Part shown: piece by piece, positions 21,032 through 27,288 of the stretch
How the letters are laid out: each line of letters begins with the position of its first letter
Numbering within the stretch: the stretch's first letter is position 1
From: a virus
Direction: 5' to 3' (one strand)
IMG/VR virus record: IMGVR_UViG_3300046794_000211
Location: 1-34,286 of that record
Length of the DNA stretch: 34,286 nucleotides
The notes under the pieces: generated by a model
What the model saw: only the letters and a program-made list of their open reading frames with translations
What the model was told of the DNA's origin: nothing
Databases searched by the model: none
Translations under genes and position numbers: made by a program

Positions 21032-21094
21032 GTGCTTGCATTCATTATGACCCCGTCCTACCATGCAAGCATGACAAATAGGAGATGCTTGCAT
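21010..21094. promoter_or_regulatory. Four ATGCWWGCAT palindromes at the P63C gene promoter
   Basis: Sites are TTGCAAGCAT (21010-21019), GTGCTTGCAT (21032-21041), ATGCAAGCAT (21063-21072) and ATGCTTGCAT (21085-21094). Two are perfect palindromes and two have one change. Centre spacing is 22, 31 and 22 bp, close to whole helical turns. They cover the -35, -10 and start of the gene, so they look like operators for a repressor other than CI. The first lies in a terminator loop and could be chance. Confidence 0.6.
21036..21064 (+). promoter_or_regulatory. Candidate promoter of the P63C-domain gene
   Basis: TTGCAT (21036-21041) and TACCAT (21059-21064) are spaced by 17 nt. The -10 matches four of six bases of the consensus. 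Two of the ATGCWWGCAT sites overlap these elements, which is what repression would need. Confidence 0.45.
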
Positions 21095-22064
21095 GTCAGA
21101 GAAAAACGAATCCAAGGCTGCGGGCGGAAATGCCCGCGCTAAAGCGCTTTCGCCTTTAGAGCGCTCAGCGATTGCGAAAGCAGCGGCTGCTGCTAGATGG
21201 GGGTATGCAGTCAGTCATAAGGGCAACTTCATGGATGCCTTCGGGATCGATGTTGATTGCTACGTACTGAACGACGCCGGAAAAACCGCAGTCATCAGTC
21301 AAATTGGGATGGGTGTAATACTTCTAAACGAAAACTCCGGCGGAAGTGCCCTTCATCGCTTTGCGAAAGGCAAAATCATCTCCCAAGCGTTAGGAGCGAA
21401 TATCCTAGAAAAAATCGGTAACCCACTGATTTTCAAAGGCGACCATGCAGGAGCGAAAGGACAATTTCAAGGTCAGGTGAACGGGTACCAAGTTGACCTT
21501 CTGATCGATATTTGCCAAGCCCTTATCATGGCTGACAGTCGTGGGGAACTGGGGCCGAGATACGCGAGAATTGCTAATCAGGCTCGCATAATCCTGGGTG
21601 CCTCTGCCAAAGCTGGCATTCAAGGGCTGGTTTATGCACTTGCCGGTTACGATCGTACGAAAGAAGAGGTAATTGAAGCCTACAAGTTGTATGTACGGGA
21701 CGAGGCTCGCGAATATGAGAAGGAGTTCTCCCCAGAGCTATACGAACAATGGTATCGACTTTATGGTCTCGAAAAACCAGAGCGCGGGCGACCTTGGGAA
21801 TTTAAATACCTGACAATCGACCACATCTATAAGCCTCTCGCACGCAGCCAGGGAAAAGTGTTCGATCTTGCTAAGTCCAACAGGCAAGCAAATGGTGAAA
21901 AGGGTTTGAAGATCCATAGTTTTCTATCAGAAATTGGTGTGAAGGCGCTTCGGACGCAGATTGGCAAAATTATCGGTATAGCAACTGTTTCCGATTCAAG
22001 GGCTGAGTATGAAAGGTACATTGCCGAAAAGGTTCACGGACAGCCAAGCCTAGATATCTACTGA
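21093..22064 (+). CDS. P63C-domain protein, cargo gene
   Basis: This 323-residue protein resembles the P63C-domain family. The C-terminal half has the family-type stretch EEVIEAYKLYVRDEAREYEKEFSPELYEQ, then WYRLYGL and YKPLARSQGKVFD, which I associate with P63C. The N-terminal part (residues 30-150) begins AAAAARWGYAVSHKGNF and holds a motif GMGVILLNENSGGSALHRFA. Function is not known. It is poorer in GC than its surroundings and has its own promoter, operators and terminator, like a moron expressed from the prophage. The ATG has GGAG 8 nt upstream. Confidence 0.75.
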   Translation: MSEKNESKAAGGNARAKALSPLERSAIAKAAAAARWGYAVSHKGNFMDAFGIDVDCYVLNDAGKTAVISQIGMGVILLNENSGGSALHRFAKGKIISQALGANILEKIGNPLIFKGDHAGAKGQFQGQVNGYQVDLLIDICQALIMADSRGELGPRYARIANQARIILGASAKAGIQGLVYALAGYDRTKEEVIEAYKLYVRDEAREYEKEFSPELYEQWYRLYGLEKPERGRPWEFKYLTIDHIYKPLARSQGKVFDLAKSNRQANGEKGLKIHSFLSEIGVKALRTQIGKIIGIATVSDSRAEYERYIAEKVHGQPSLDIY

Positions 22065-22083
22065 TGTTAACTCTGAACCCAGC

Positions 22084-22108
22084 AGCCCGGCCCTTAGCCG
22101 GGCTTTTT
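22084..22108 (+). terminator. Terminator after the P63C gene
   Basis: AGCCCGGC (22084-22091) pairs with GCCGGGCT (22097-22104) around a 5-nt loop, followed by T. It lies between convergent genes, so it may serve both. Confidence 0.75.
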
Positions 22109-22116
22109 GTTGTCCT

Positions 22117-22428
22117 TCAAAAAGGCGCCGCCTCCTCCGCCGGCTCAAACACTTCTACCGGCTGATCTTCCTCGGCGCTCGCCTCCCACTTCAGCGTCAC
22201 CGATTCGTCGTCGTTGAAAGTCATGTCTATGCCGTCCGTCTCGGAAAGCAGCCCCATCACCTCTTCCCACTCCCTCTCCCCGTCCGTGTCCAGACGGTGG
22301 ATCGTTACCCAGCGCTGGGTCTGCGCGAAAGGGTGATTGATCATCGATGAGACGCGCAGGCCAAGCCTTTCAATGCCGCTCATTTCCCGCCGTTCGCCCT
22401 GCTTTTCTTGTTTTTTCGCCTTCGCCAT
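22117..22428 (-). CDS. Hypothetical acidic phage protein
   Basis: This 103-residue protein has a basic, Lys/Gln-rich N-terminus (AKAKKQEKQGERREMSGIERLGLR), a folded-looking centre (HPFAQTQRWVTIHRLDTDGEREWEEVMGLL) and an acidic Pro/Glu-rich end. I do not know its function. The ATG at 22428 has GGAGG 5 nt upstream; a TTG four codons earlier overlaps that site. It is encoded away from the leftward promoter, on the strand opposite to the early-left operon. Confidence 0.68.
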   Translation of the reverse strand: MAKAKKQEKQGERREMSGIERLGLRVSSMINHPFAQTQRWVTIHRLDTDGEREWEEVMGLLSETDGIDMTFNDDESVTLKWEASAEEDQPVEVFEPAEEAAPF

Positions 22429-22530
22429 TTCAGCCTCCAATTACTGTACATGCATCCAGTGCAGAAGATCATAGCCTGACCAAATCCAAAGCGTAAACAA
22501 CGAATCGAAGTTCATCTTTTTATAATTTAT

Positions 22531-22567
22531 GTACTTTTGGTACTTGACCAATGTGAACCACTGGTAC
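22531..22567. promoter_or_regulatory. Leftward operator region, two GWAC-N5-GTWC sites
   Basis: GTACTTTTGGTAC (22531-22543) is a perfect palindrome of half-sites, and GAACCACTGGTAC (22555-22567) is followed by AT as at the rightward sites. Their centres are 24 bp apart, the same as the first two rightward operators. They flank and overlap the promoter at 22544-22572. A GAAC half-site (22588-22591) falls where a third site would be. Confidence 0.7.
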
Positions 22568-22572
22568 ATATT
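22544..22572 (+). promoter_or_regulatory. Early leftward promoter (PL-like)
   Basis: TTGACC (22544-22549, 5 of 6) and CATATT (22567-22572, 4 of 6) are spaced by 17 nt on the plus strand, giving a start near 22579 and a leader of about 580 nt before the first clear gene. A TATAAT at 22521-22526 lies upstream without a good -35. Operators flank it on both sides. Confidence 0.6.
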
Positions 22573-22576
22573 TGCT

Positions 22577-23023
22577 TCAGCGCCACAGAACAACGAGGCG
22601 CCAGGGACTGAAAAGGACCGACCGCTCTTTAACATTGATAGACCGCCGAGCCTGCAGGCATAGCAGGCCAGCCAGCACAACAAGTGCGACGGCTGCGATC
22701 AGGTGTGACAGCCCTGAAGCTGTCATCCAAGTGGCACGCAGGCCCCAAGCGATGTGGGAAGCGTGATCCGGTGTGAGCGAGCCGGGCCTGAGAGATGAAG
22801 CACCGATTTCAAGAATTAGCGGTCCCGATAGCCTCGGCTGGGAACGCCGGACCTCATGCACCCTGCCCCATTCAATCGGGCATTCAGAGCTGTAGCGTGC
22901 ATGTTGTAAGGACCTGTGACCCATGGCGAACAGATGCTGATTGACACCATGGTAGGAAGCTCGAAGCCCACCCACGAAGACGACGGCCAGCCCTGCAATC
23001 AGCAGCGGGCAACTGGCACTCAC
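22577..23023 (-). CDS. Putative membrane protein opposite to the leftward leader
   Basis: This 148-residue reading frame has hydrophobic helices near residues 6-22 and 107-130, and a soluble middle with good protein-like sequence (RASYHGVNQHLFAMGHRSLQHARYSS and SLRPGSLTPDHASHIAWGLRATWM). It starts with GTG at 23023 without a clear ribosome site. It lies against the leftward transcript and overlaps the boxA. Codon choice looks coding, but I have no homologue in mind, so this could be real or a fortuitous frame. Confidence 0.42.
   Translation of the reverse strand: MSASCPLLIAGLAVVFVGGLRASYHGVNQHLFAMGHRSLQHARYSSECPIEWGRVHEVRRSQPRLSGPLILEIGASSLRPGSLTPDHASHIAWGLRATWMTASGLSHLIAAVALVVLAGLLCLQARRSINVKERSVLFSPWRLVVLWR
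22623..22634 (+). promoter_or_regulatory. boxA-like antitermination element in the leftward leader
   Basis: The sequence CGCTCTTTAACA is the same as the boxA consensus found in bacterial rRNA leaders apart from the first base, and close to lambda nut boxA. It lies about 45 nt after the predicted transcription start. The PL transcript must pass a terminator at 23902, so an antitermination site makes sense. I could not name a matching boxB or N-like protein. Confidence 0.55.
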
Positions 23024-23162
23024 CGATGACGCAACAACCCCGATCCGACGCCAGTAGCGTGACCGGGTTCAGATGGCGACCTGCTGTTTCAGGCCAGCCA
23101 TCTGGCTTTACAAATGCCTCTCACACCCCGGGAGGCATTTGAAAGCCAACGGAGCAAGCGTG

Positions 23163-23357
23163 ATGAAAGTCATCGGCATGTACGACACCAAAGGCAAGCT
23201 GATCAAGTACCGCGATGAAATCGAGGTTTCCCAGATCTCCAAGCGCCTGATGGACAGAAATGGAACCACGTGGGCGACGAAAGACAGCTACGGCGACTGG
23301 GTGAGCCCCGAATCGTTTGCGATGGGCATCAAGCGTGTTATCGCCGTCATTGAATAA
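23163..23357 (+). CDS. Small phage protein, first gene of the early-left operon
   Basis: This 64-residue protein begins MKVIGMYDTKGKLIKYRDEIEVSQISKRLMDRNG and reads as a small mixed fold. I do not know a function. The ATG at 23163 has GGAG upstream with a 9-nt spacing; the frame further up is not protein-like. It is the first clear gene after the leftward promoter. Confidence 0.68.
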   Translation: MKVIGMYDTKGKLIKYRDEIEVSQISKRLMDRNGTTWATKDSYGDWVSPESFAMGIKRVIAVIE

Positions 23358-23417
23358 CCCTCTCCGTACACGTCTTGCCAGACGCAAATGGCCCGATCTC
23401 TCCATGGCAGTGGAGAG

Positions 23418-23602
23418 TGCATCGGAGTGTGATCTTCAATCCAGTGGGCGCGGCCTCAATGGCGACAAGAGCTGGTAGCGCAGCTCAGCAGCTAAAACGC
23501 AAATGAGCGGGACGGTGTTAACTCCGTCTTCCAAGATCGTCGTGGATAGCGGCCTTGGATTCCCCGAATTGGCGATTGACCACAAGATCACACCCCGATG
23601 CA
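23418..23602. repeat. 185-bp segment bounded by 19-bp inverted repeats
   Basis: TGCATCGGAGTGTGATCTT (23418-23436) is the inverse of AAGATCACACCCCGATGCA (23584-23602) with one mismatch, 147 nt apart. Between them, AATCCA (23438-23443) can pair with TGGATT (23556-23561), GAGCTG (23469-23474) with CAGCTC (23481-23486), and GACGG (23511-23515) with CCGTC (23524-23528). These are nested, so a folded RNA or a small mobile element are both possible. No target-site duplication is visible. The one mismatch would be a G-U pair if the RNA is read from the minus strand. Confidence 0.6.
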
Positions 23603-23744
23603 GATGCACGCCCAGGCTGATGGGCAGGTTTAAAAACTAACAGTTCCGAGAGTGAGCGCTGACCGGCTAAGTACTATTTTATGCCCGCGCGGTACCGGCT
23701 CGTAATAACTGATATTGAGGTAGGCGCAAGCCGTTGACCTCGGC

Positions 23745-23894
23745 ATGACTCTCAACCCGGAGATCAGCACCGGGCATCTGCACATCATTCCAACCGGTGC
23801 AAAAACTGCACTGGTTCATCTCAACGCGGAGGATTTGCAGCCATGTAACAGACAGCCAGCGACCCAGCCCCTCATGGGCCCGGCCGTTTCGTAG
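23745..23894 (+). CDS. Possible small protein in the leader
   Basis: This 49-codon frame starts MTLNPEISTGHLHIIPTGAK and has coding-like third positions in its first half. It lacks a good ribosome binding site, and it contains the hairpin at 23792-23816, so it may be a remnant or chance. No family recognised. Confidence 0.3.
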   Translation: MTLNPEISTGHLHIIPTGAKTALVHLNAEDLQPCNRQPATQPLMGPAVS

Positions 23895-23901
23895 GGAAGG
23901 T

Positions 23902-23925
23902 AAAGCCCGGTTCGCCGGGCTTTTT
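23902..23925 (+). terminator. Terminator in the early-left operon
   Basis: AAAGCCCGG and CCGGGCTTT form a 9-bp stem with a TTCG tetraloop, followed by T. The main early-left genes lie downstream, so transcription must read through it or restart after it. Confidence 0.72.
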
Positions 23926-23948
23926 ATTGCTCAATCGAGTGACCCGCC

Positions 23949-24074
23949 ATGAAACGCACAACCCCCTCACCCCGCAAGCCCCGCCCCGACGTCCACGACT
24001 GCGCCAAAGGCCGTATGCACGACCCTGTTGCCAAGAAGGTCGTTGTCACTATGCCAGGCGGGTACATCGCCTGA
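23949..24074 (+). CDS. Small basic protein
   Basis: This 41-residue protein has a basic Pro/Arg-rich start (MKRTTPSPRKPRPDVHDC) and a short beta-like end (AKKVVVTMPGGYIA). It lies directly after the terminator and 12 nt before the next gene. No clear ribosome site precedes its ATG and I know no family, so the support is position and reading frame only. Confidence 0.42.
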   Translation: MKRTTPSPRKPRPDVHDCAKGRMHDPVAKKVVVTMPGGYIA

Positions 24075-24086
24075 TTGGAGATTGAG

Positions 24087-24341
24087 ATGGCAGCCACAGC
24101 CGAATTTTCCTGCGCTAGGTGCAAGCACCCATTCATTGCGCGCATTGCTGACAGAAAGCGTGGCTGGGCTCGCTTCTGCTCGAAATCCTGCAAAGCCAGC
24201 AAGCAGGAGCAACGAACGGGCCAGCATGCCGCGTACCAGGAACGACGACAGCATCGTTCGGATGGGTATGAGGGTGGCGAGTTCACCAATGCTCACCAGT
24301 TCAGCAACGAGGATCACGATTGCAGCAAGTCGGACGATTAA
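24087..24341 (+). CDS. Small zinc-ribbon-like protein
   Basis: This 84-residue protein begins MAATAEFSCARCKHPFIARI and later has FCSKSCKASKQEQR, so C9-x2-C12 and a second pair C-x3-C could bind zinc. The remaining C-terminal half is rich in Gln, His and Asp and probably unfolded. The ATG at 24087 has GGAG 7 nt upstream. Small zinc-ribbon proteins in early phage operons may bind nucleic acid or host factors. Confidence 0.65.
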   Translation: MAATAEFSCARCKHPFIARIADRKRGWARFCSKSCKASKQEQRTGQHAAYQERRQHRSDGYEGGEFTNAHQFSNEDHDCSKSDD

Positions 24342-24362
24342 CCCGCCACTCTGGAGACGACC

Positions 24363-24623
24363 ATGAACGTCACGACCGAGCATGCTGCCGTCTTCCGTGG
24401 CGGTGGGCGCCGATGGTTCACCCTGCGCGCCGCCTGCAAAGCAGAGGCAGCCGCGCTGCTCCGCCAGCACTGTGAGTGCGACTACTTCGAAGATGGCGCC
24501 GGGCAGCACTGTGATCTGCCCTGCCGCCTTCACGATCCCGATCGATACCCACGAATCATCAAGCGCCTCACTGACGGCTATGTGCGCCGCTACCGAGCGC
24601 AGAGCCAGAGGGCACCATCATGA
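24363..24623 (+). CDS. Small phage protein with cysteine pairs
   Basis: This 86-residue protein has the sequence RRWFTLRAACKAEAAALLRQHCECDYFEDG and then QHCDLPCRLHDPDRYPRI, so four to five cysteines in two close groups. It could bind zinc. The C-terminus is basic. The ATG has GGAG nearby, and the stop overlaps the next gene's start by ATGA. Function not known. Confidence 0.68.
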   Translation: MNVTTEHAAVFRGGGRRWFTLRAACKAEAAALLRQHCECDYFEDGAGQHCDLPCRLHDPDRYPRIIKRLTDGYVRRYRAQSQRAPS

Positions 24624-25018
24624 ACGCACTCGCAGCAGCACAGTCCCGCTGGGACAGAATGACCCCGGTCGATACCTCGGCACGCGATGAGGCCGCAGAC
24701 GATTGGTCCTACAACGCCGCCGAGCAGCTGGTGCTGGGCTGTGATGTTGTGATTCGCACTCGCCGCCAGACGAAGGCCATCAGCTACGCGGACTTCCTCG
24801 GCAAGGTCCAGGAACAGCTGAATCAGCGCCAGATCGACGGCGAGGATGATGAAGACCTCTTCGCCCAGTTGGTCATCGCTGCGATCAAGGGTGGCAACGT
24901 GAAGACCTTCGCGGAAAAGCTTCTCGGCCCTCACGACCTTCAGGATATCGCACTGGAAATGGTCGAGCCGTGGTTTGACCTAGCCATGGAGCAGCGCGAA
25001 GAGGACTACGACTCATGA
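24620..25018 (+). CDS. Hypothetical early phage protein
   Basis: This 132-residue protein is mostly helical: AAAQSRWDRMTPVDTSARDEAADDW at the start and EDLFAQLVIAAIKGGNVKTFAEKLLG later. The end is acidic (EQREEDYDS). No family that I can name. It overlaps both neighbours by 4 nt, which indicates a coupled, genuinely translated series. Confidence 0.68.
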   Translation: MNALAAAQSRWDRMTPVDTSARDEAADDWSYNAAEQLVLGCDVVIRTRRQTKAISYADFLGKVQEQLNQRQIDGEDDEDLFAQLVIAAIKGGNVKTFAEKLLGPHDLQDIALEMVEPWFDLAMEQREEDYDS

Positions 25019-25230
25019 GCGATATCAAAGCAATTTCGGCCATCGAGTACGAGGTCGCCAAGATCGGCGTCACCCATTCACCGGTACCGGACCACACCTT
25101 CGTGATGGGCATGATCGAGCTCGCCGAGTTCTGCGAATTGATCGACCAGGCCACGGCCAACCAGTACCGCAACAAGCTGGACGAAAAGCGCGCCAAGCGC
25201 GTGAGCCAACTGAAGGGAGTTGCCGCATGA
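25015..25230 (+). CDS. Hypothetical early phage protein
   Basis: This 71-residue protein reads as a helical bundle (SDIKAISAIEYEVAKIGV, then MIELAEFCELIDQATANQY) with a basic end. It overlaps the next and the preceding gene by 4 nt. No known function. Confidence 0.65.
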   Translation: MSDIKAISAIEYEVAKIGVTHSPVPDHTFVMGMIELAEFCELIDQATANQYRNKLDEKRAKRVSQLKGVAA

Positions 25231-25361
25231 CCATCATCGCGAGAAACGCCAAAGCAATGACCGAAGCCCTGAATCGTCAGGGCTTTTTTCTGGTCGCAGA
25301 TTTGCCAAAGCGCATCAAGGTTCAGGTCCGGCGCGGCATGCTGGTGGTGAGGTTGTCATGA
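25227..25361 (+). CDS. Micro-protein of the coupled gene series
   Basis: This 44-residue basic protein starts MTIIARNAKAMTEALNRQGF and ends in QVRRGMLVVRLS. It shares ATGA with both neighbours. It is too short to assign, but the exact overlaps at both ends and the basic composition argue that it is made. Confidence 0.55.
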   Translation: MTIIARNAKAMTEALNRQGFFLVADLPKRIKVQVRRGMLVVRLS

Positions 25362-25492
25362 GAGTCATGGCCTCCCGCGTCTACTCGTTCAGCGATCTCC
25401 TCAAGCGCATTGACCTGGAGTTCTGGCGCGTCCGGGAGCACAACGAAATGAACTACACGTTCATCCCACTTCAATACTGGGGAGGTGATTGA
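25358..25492 (+). CDS. Micro-protein of the coupled gene series
   Basis: This 44-residue protein has a helix (SFSDLLKRIDLEFWRVREH) and an aromatic end (YTFIPLQYWGGD). It overlaps the gene before by ATGA and shares one base with the next (TGATG). A second, longer frame covering this part starts earlier, but the coupled ATG at 25358 is better supported. Confidence 0.55.
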   Translation: MRVMASRVYSFSDLLKRIDLEFWRVREHNEMNYTFIPLQYWGGD

Positions 25493-25605
25493 TGAAGCCC
25501 TTCTACTGGCTCCTCGTTGTGAGCACTGTCTTCTGGTGGGGTATGTACGCCGAAATGCGCGAGATTCATCAGCAGGCCCAGTTGCCGATGGCGGTGTCGC
25601 GATGA
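25492..25605 (+). CDS. Micro-protein with one membrane helix
   Basis: This 37-residue protein starts MKPFYWLLVVSTVFWWGMYAEM, which is a single membrane helix, and has a short polar tail. GGAGG lies upstream of its ATG. It overlaps the next gene by ATGA. It may be anchored in the host inner membrane. Confidence 0.55.
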   Translation: MKPFYWLLVVSTVFWWGMYAEMREIHQQAQLPMAVSR

Positions 25606-25973
25606 GCTTTTACGAAGATAGCGTGGCGGACGGCAGTCACTGCCTGAGCTGCTCCCAGTTCATCGGGGACGATGTTGGCTACCCACGCTGCTGCCGAAAT
25701 TGCGGCGGCGAAGGAAGCGAGCCAAACGATGAAGGCCACAAAAAGCGGGTAAAGGCTGAGGCAATGGCTCGCTTTGAAACTTGGCTCAGAAACACCGGTA
25801 TCACTCACAAGAAGCACAACAACGGCTTCCATGTTGTCCTGACGCTACCTGATGGGCGAGCGATCGACTGCTGGCCCAGCACGAAAAAGTGGCAGCTTCG
25901 CGGTGAACGAATCAGTCGGAACGGAAAGGCACTCCATGACCTGGTGTGCTCGCAGATAAGGAGAAGGCCGTGA
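25602..25973 (+). CDS. Zinc-finger-like phage protein
   Basis: This 123-residue protein has N-terminal cysteines HCLSCSQF and RCCRNCGGEG that look like a zinc finger. The second half (FETWLRNTGITHKKHNNGFHVVLTLPDGRAIDCWPSTKKW) looks like a small compact domain. The function is not known. Its ATG overlaps the preceding stop by ATGA, and it shares 4 nt with the next GTG. The longer frame further up is not supported. Confidence 0.65.
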   Translation: MSFYEDSVADGSHCLSCSQFIGDDVGYPRCCRNCGGEGSEPNDEGHKKRVKAEAMARFETWLRNTGITHKKHNNGFHVVLTLPDGRAIDCWPSTKKWQLRGERISRNGKALHDLVCSQIRRRP

Positions 25974-26086
25974 CCAGTCACCAGCGCGCCCGACGCCTGC
26001 TCATTTGGCGCGGCAGCTTCCCCGTCATCGCCTTCTTCACCATCTGGATGCTGTTCAGCGCTTTGGCTGATCGCGTCACTCAATAA
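25970..26086 (+). CDS. Micro-protein with one membrane helix
   Basis: This 38-residue protein starts with GTG after AAGGAGAAGG, a good ribosome site. A basic N-terminus (TSHQRARRLLIWRG) precedes one membrane helix (FPVIAFFTIWMLFSALA), giving the orientation with N-terminus inside. It overlaps the gene before by 4 nt. Confidence 0.55.
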   Translation: MTSHQRARRLLIWRGSFPVIAFFTIWMLFSALADRVTQ

Positions 26087-26126
26087 CTCAATTCAACTCA
26101 CCGCCTGCATGGCGGAAGGATTCTCC

Positions 26127-27281
26127 ATGTCCGCGAATACCGAATTGGCCGTAGTGCCTCCACAAGAAACCGCCCTCACCGTCTACAGCACTGAAAAGGG
26201 CCTTGAGCCCTGGCTGCAAAAGATCCGAACCGAGATCGACGGCTTCACGCCAGACATCAGCACCCGCAAGGGCCGTGATGCGATTGCCTCAATGGCCTAC
26301 AAGGTCGCCCGCACCAAGACAGCGCTGGACGACGTCGGCAAGAAGCTGGTCGCCGACCTGAAGGAAGTCCCGAAGAAGATCGACGCCGAGCGCAAACGCG
26401 TTCGCGACACCCTGGACTCATGGCAGGAAGAAGTTCGCCGCCCGCTGAATGAGTGGCAGGCCGCCGAAGATGCCCGGGTCGATAAGCACAACGACGCGAT
26501 CGAGCATATCCGACTGCTGGCCGTGGATCTGGATGGCATCACCGCCGAAGACCTGGCCGACCGAATCGCACAGCTTGAAGCAATTGCCCTAGGCGATGTC
26601 TGGGAAGAGTTCGAGCCGGAAGCAGCCCGCGCCAAGGACAAAGCGCTGAGCGTGCTTCGCGCCGCCCTCGCCGCCCGCCAGCAGTACGAAGCTGAGCAAG
26701 CAGAGCTGGCCAGGCTGCGCGCTGAGGCAGAGGCGCGAGCCAAGGCCGACCATGAAGCAGCAATCGCCCGGGAGGCAGCAGAGAAAGCCCAGCGCGAAGC
26801 CGAAGAAAAGGCCCAGGCGGAGCGCGATGCAGCCGCCAAACGTGAACAGGCGCTGATTGATCAGGCTGCACAGGCACAGCGCGACGCCGAGCGCAAAGTC
26901 CGCGAGGCCGAGGCTGCCGCTGCTAATCAGGCCCTGCAGCTGAAACTGGCCGCCGAACAGGCCGAACGCCAGAAGCTGCAAGCCGAGGCTGATCGTGTCG
27001 AGTCCATTCGCCGCGCCGAGCAGGACCGCATTGCCGCCGAACAGCGTCAGGCCGCAGCGGTTGAGCAAGCTCGACTGGACGAGATCGCCCGCCAGAACGC
27101 CGCGGCCGACGAAATCCTACGCCAAGAAAAGCTGCGCGAGGCAGATCGGGCCCACAAAGGCGCCATCTACAAGGCAGCGAAAGAGGCATTCATCGCCAAC
27201 GGCATGAACGAAGAATGCGCCCGCCTGGCTGTCAAGCTGATCGCCAGCGGCTTCATCCCCGCCATTTCCATCAAGTATTGA
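26127..27281 (+). CDS. Long coiled-coil protein upstream of erf
   Basis: This 384-residue protein has an N-terminal domain (residues 1-150: LEPWLQKIRTEIDGFTPDISTRKGRDAI, then SMAYKVARTKTALDDVGKKL) and a very long Ala/Glu/Arg/Gln-rich coiled coil (residues 155-345). A short C-terminal domain follows (AKEAFIANGMNEECARLAVKLIASGFIP). The coil often draws a TolA-like label in annotation, but there is no membrane segment. It sits directly before Erf and an exonuclease, so a role near recombination is likely. The ATG at 26127 has AAGGA 6-7 nt upstream. Confidence 0.75.
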   Translation: MSANTELAVVPPQETALTVYSTEKGLEPWLQKIRTEIDGFTPDISTRKGRDAIASMAYKVARTKTALDDVGKKLVADLKEVPKKIDAERKRVRDTLDSWQEEVRRPLNEWQAAEDARVDKHNDAIEHIRLLAVDLDGITAEDLADRIAQLEAIALGDVWEEFEPEAARAKDKALSVLRAALAARQQYEAEQAELARLRAEAEARAKADHEAAIAREAAEKAQREAEEKAQAERDAAAKREQALIDQAAQAQRDAERKVREAEAAAANQALQLKLAAEQAERQKLQAEADRVESIRRAEQDRIAAEQRQAAAVEQARLDEIARQNAAADEILRQEKLREADRAHKGAIYKAAKEAFIANGMNEECARLAVKLIASGFIPAISIKY

Positions 27282-27288
27282 GGTCGTC

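Larger units (their letters stand above)
23358..23948 (+). other. Gene-poor stretch of the early-left operon
   Basis: There is no convincing long gene here. It holds a 7-bp hairpin (23398-23417), the 185-bp inverted-repeat segment, a hairpin GCCCA/TGGGC (23610-23625), a 10-bp hairpin at 23792-23816, a possible 49-codon frame (23745-23894) and a terminator (23902-23925). The richness in paired sequence suggests a structured leader or an RNA gene rather than protein. Confidence 0.5.

Noticed and set aside
22437-22451. A sixth CI operator just ahead of the gene ending at 22117
   Set aside because: ATGTACAGTAATTGG keeps one half-site only, and the second half does not match GTWC.
22441-22683. 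An 80-codon minus-strand frame across the leftward promoter
   Set aside because: It covers the operators and promoter, is in an AT-rich part, and has no ribosome site at its start.
22572-22766. An Arg-rich plus-strand frame in the leader as an N-like antiterminator
   Set aside because: It starts with TTG without a ribosome site and can be explained as the complement of the putative membrane protein, so evidence is too weak.
23461-23530. A tRNA gene, suggested by a D-arm-like GGTAGCGCAGCTCAGCAG
   Set aside because: There is no T-loop of the TTCRA type and no acceptor stem at the right distances. The pairs fit the inverted-repeat segment better.
23503-23640. A 45-codon plus-strand frame (MSGTVLTPSSKIVV...)
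   Set aside because: It has no ribosome binding site, sits inside the inverted-repeat segment and its end is not protein-like.
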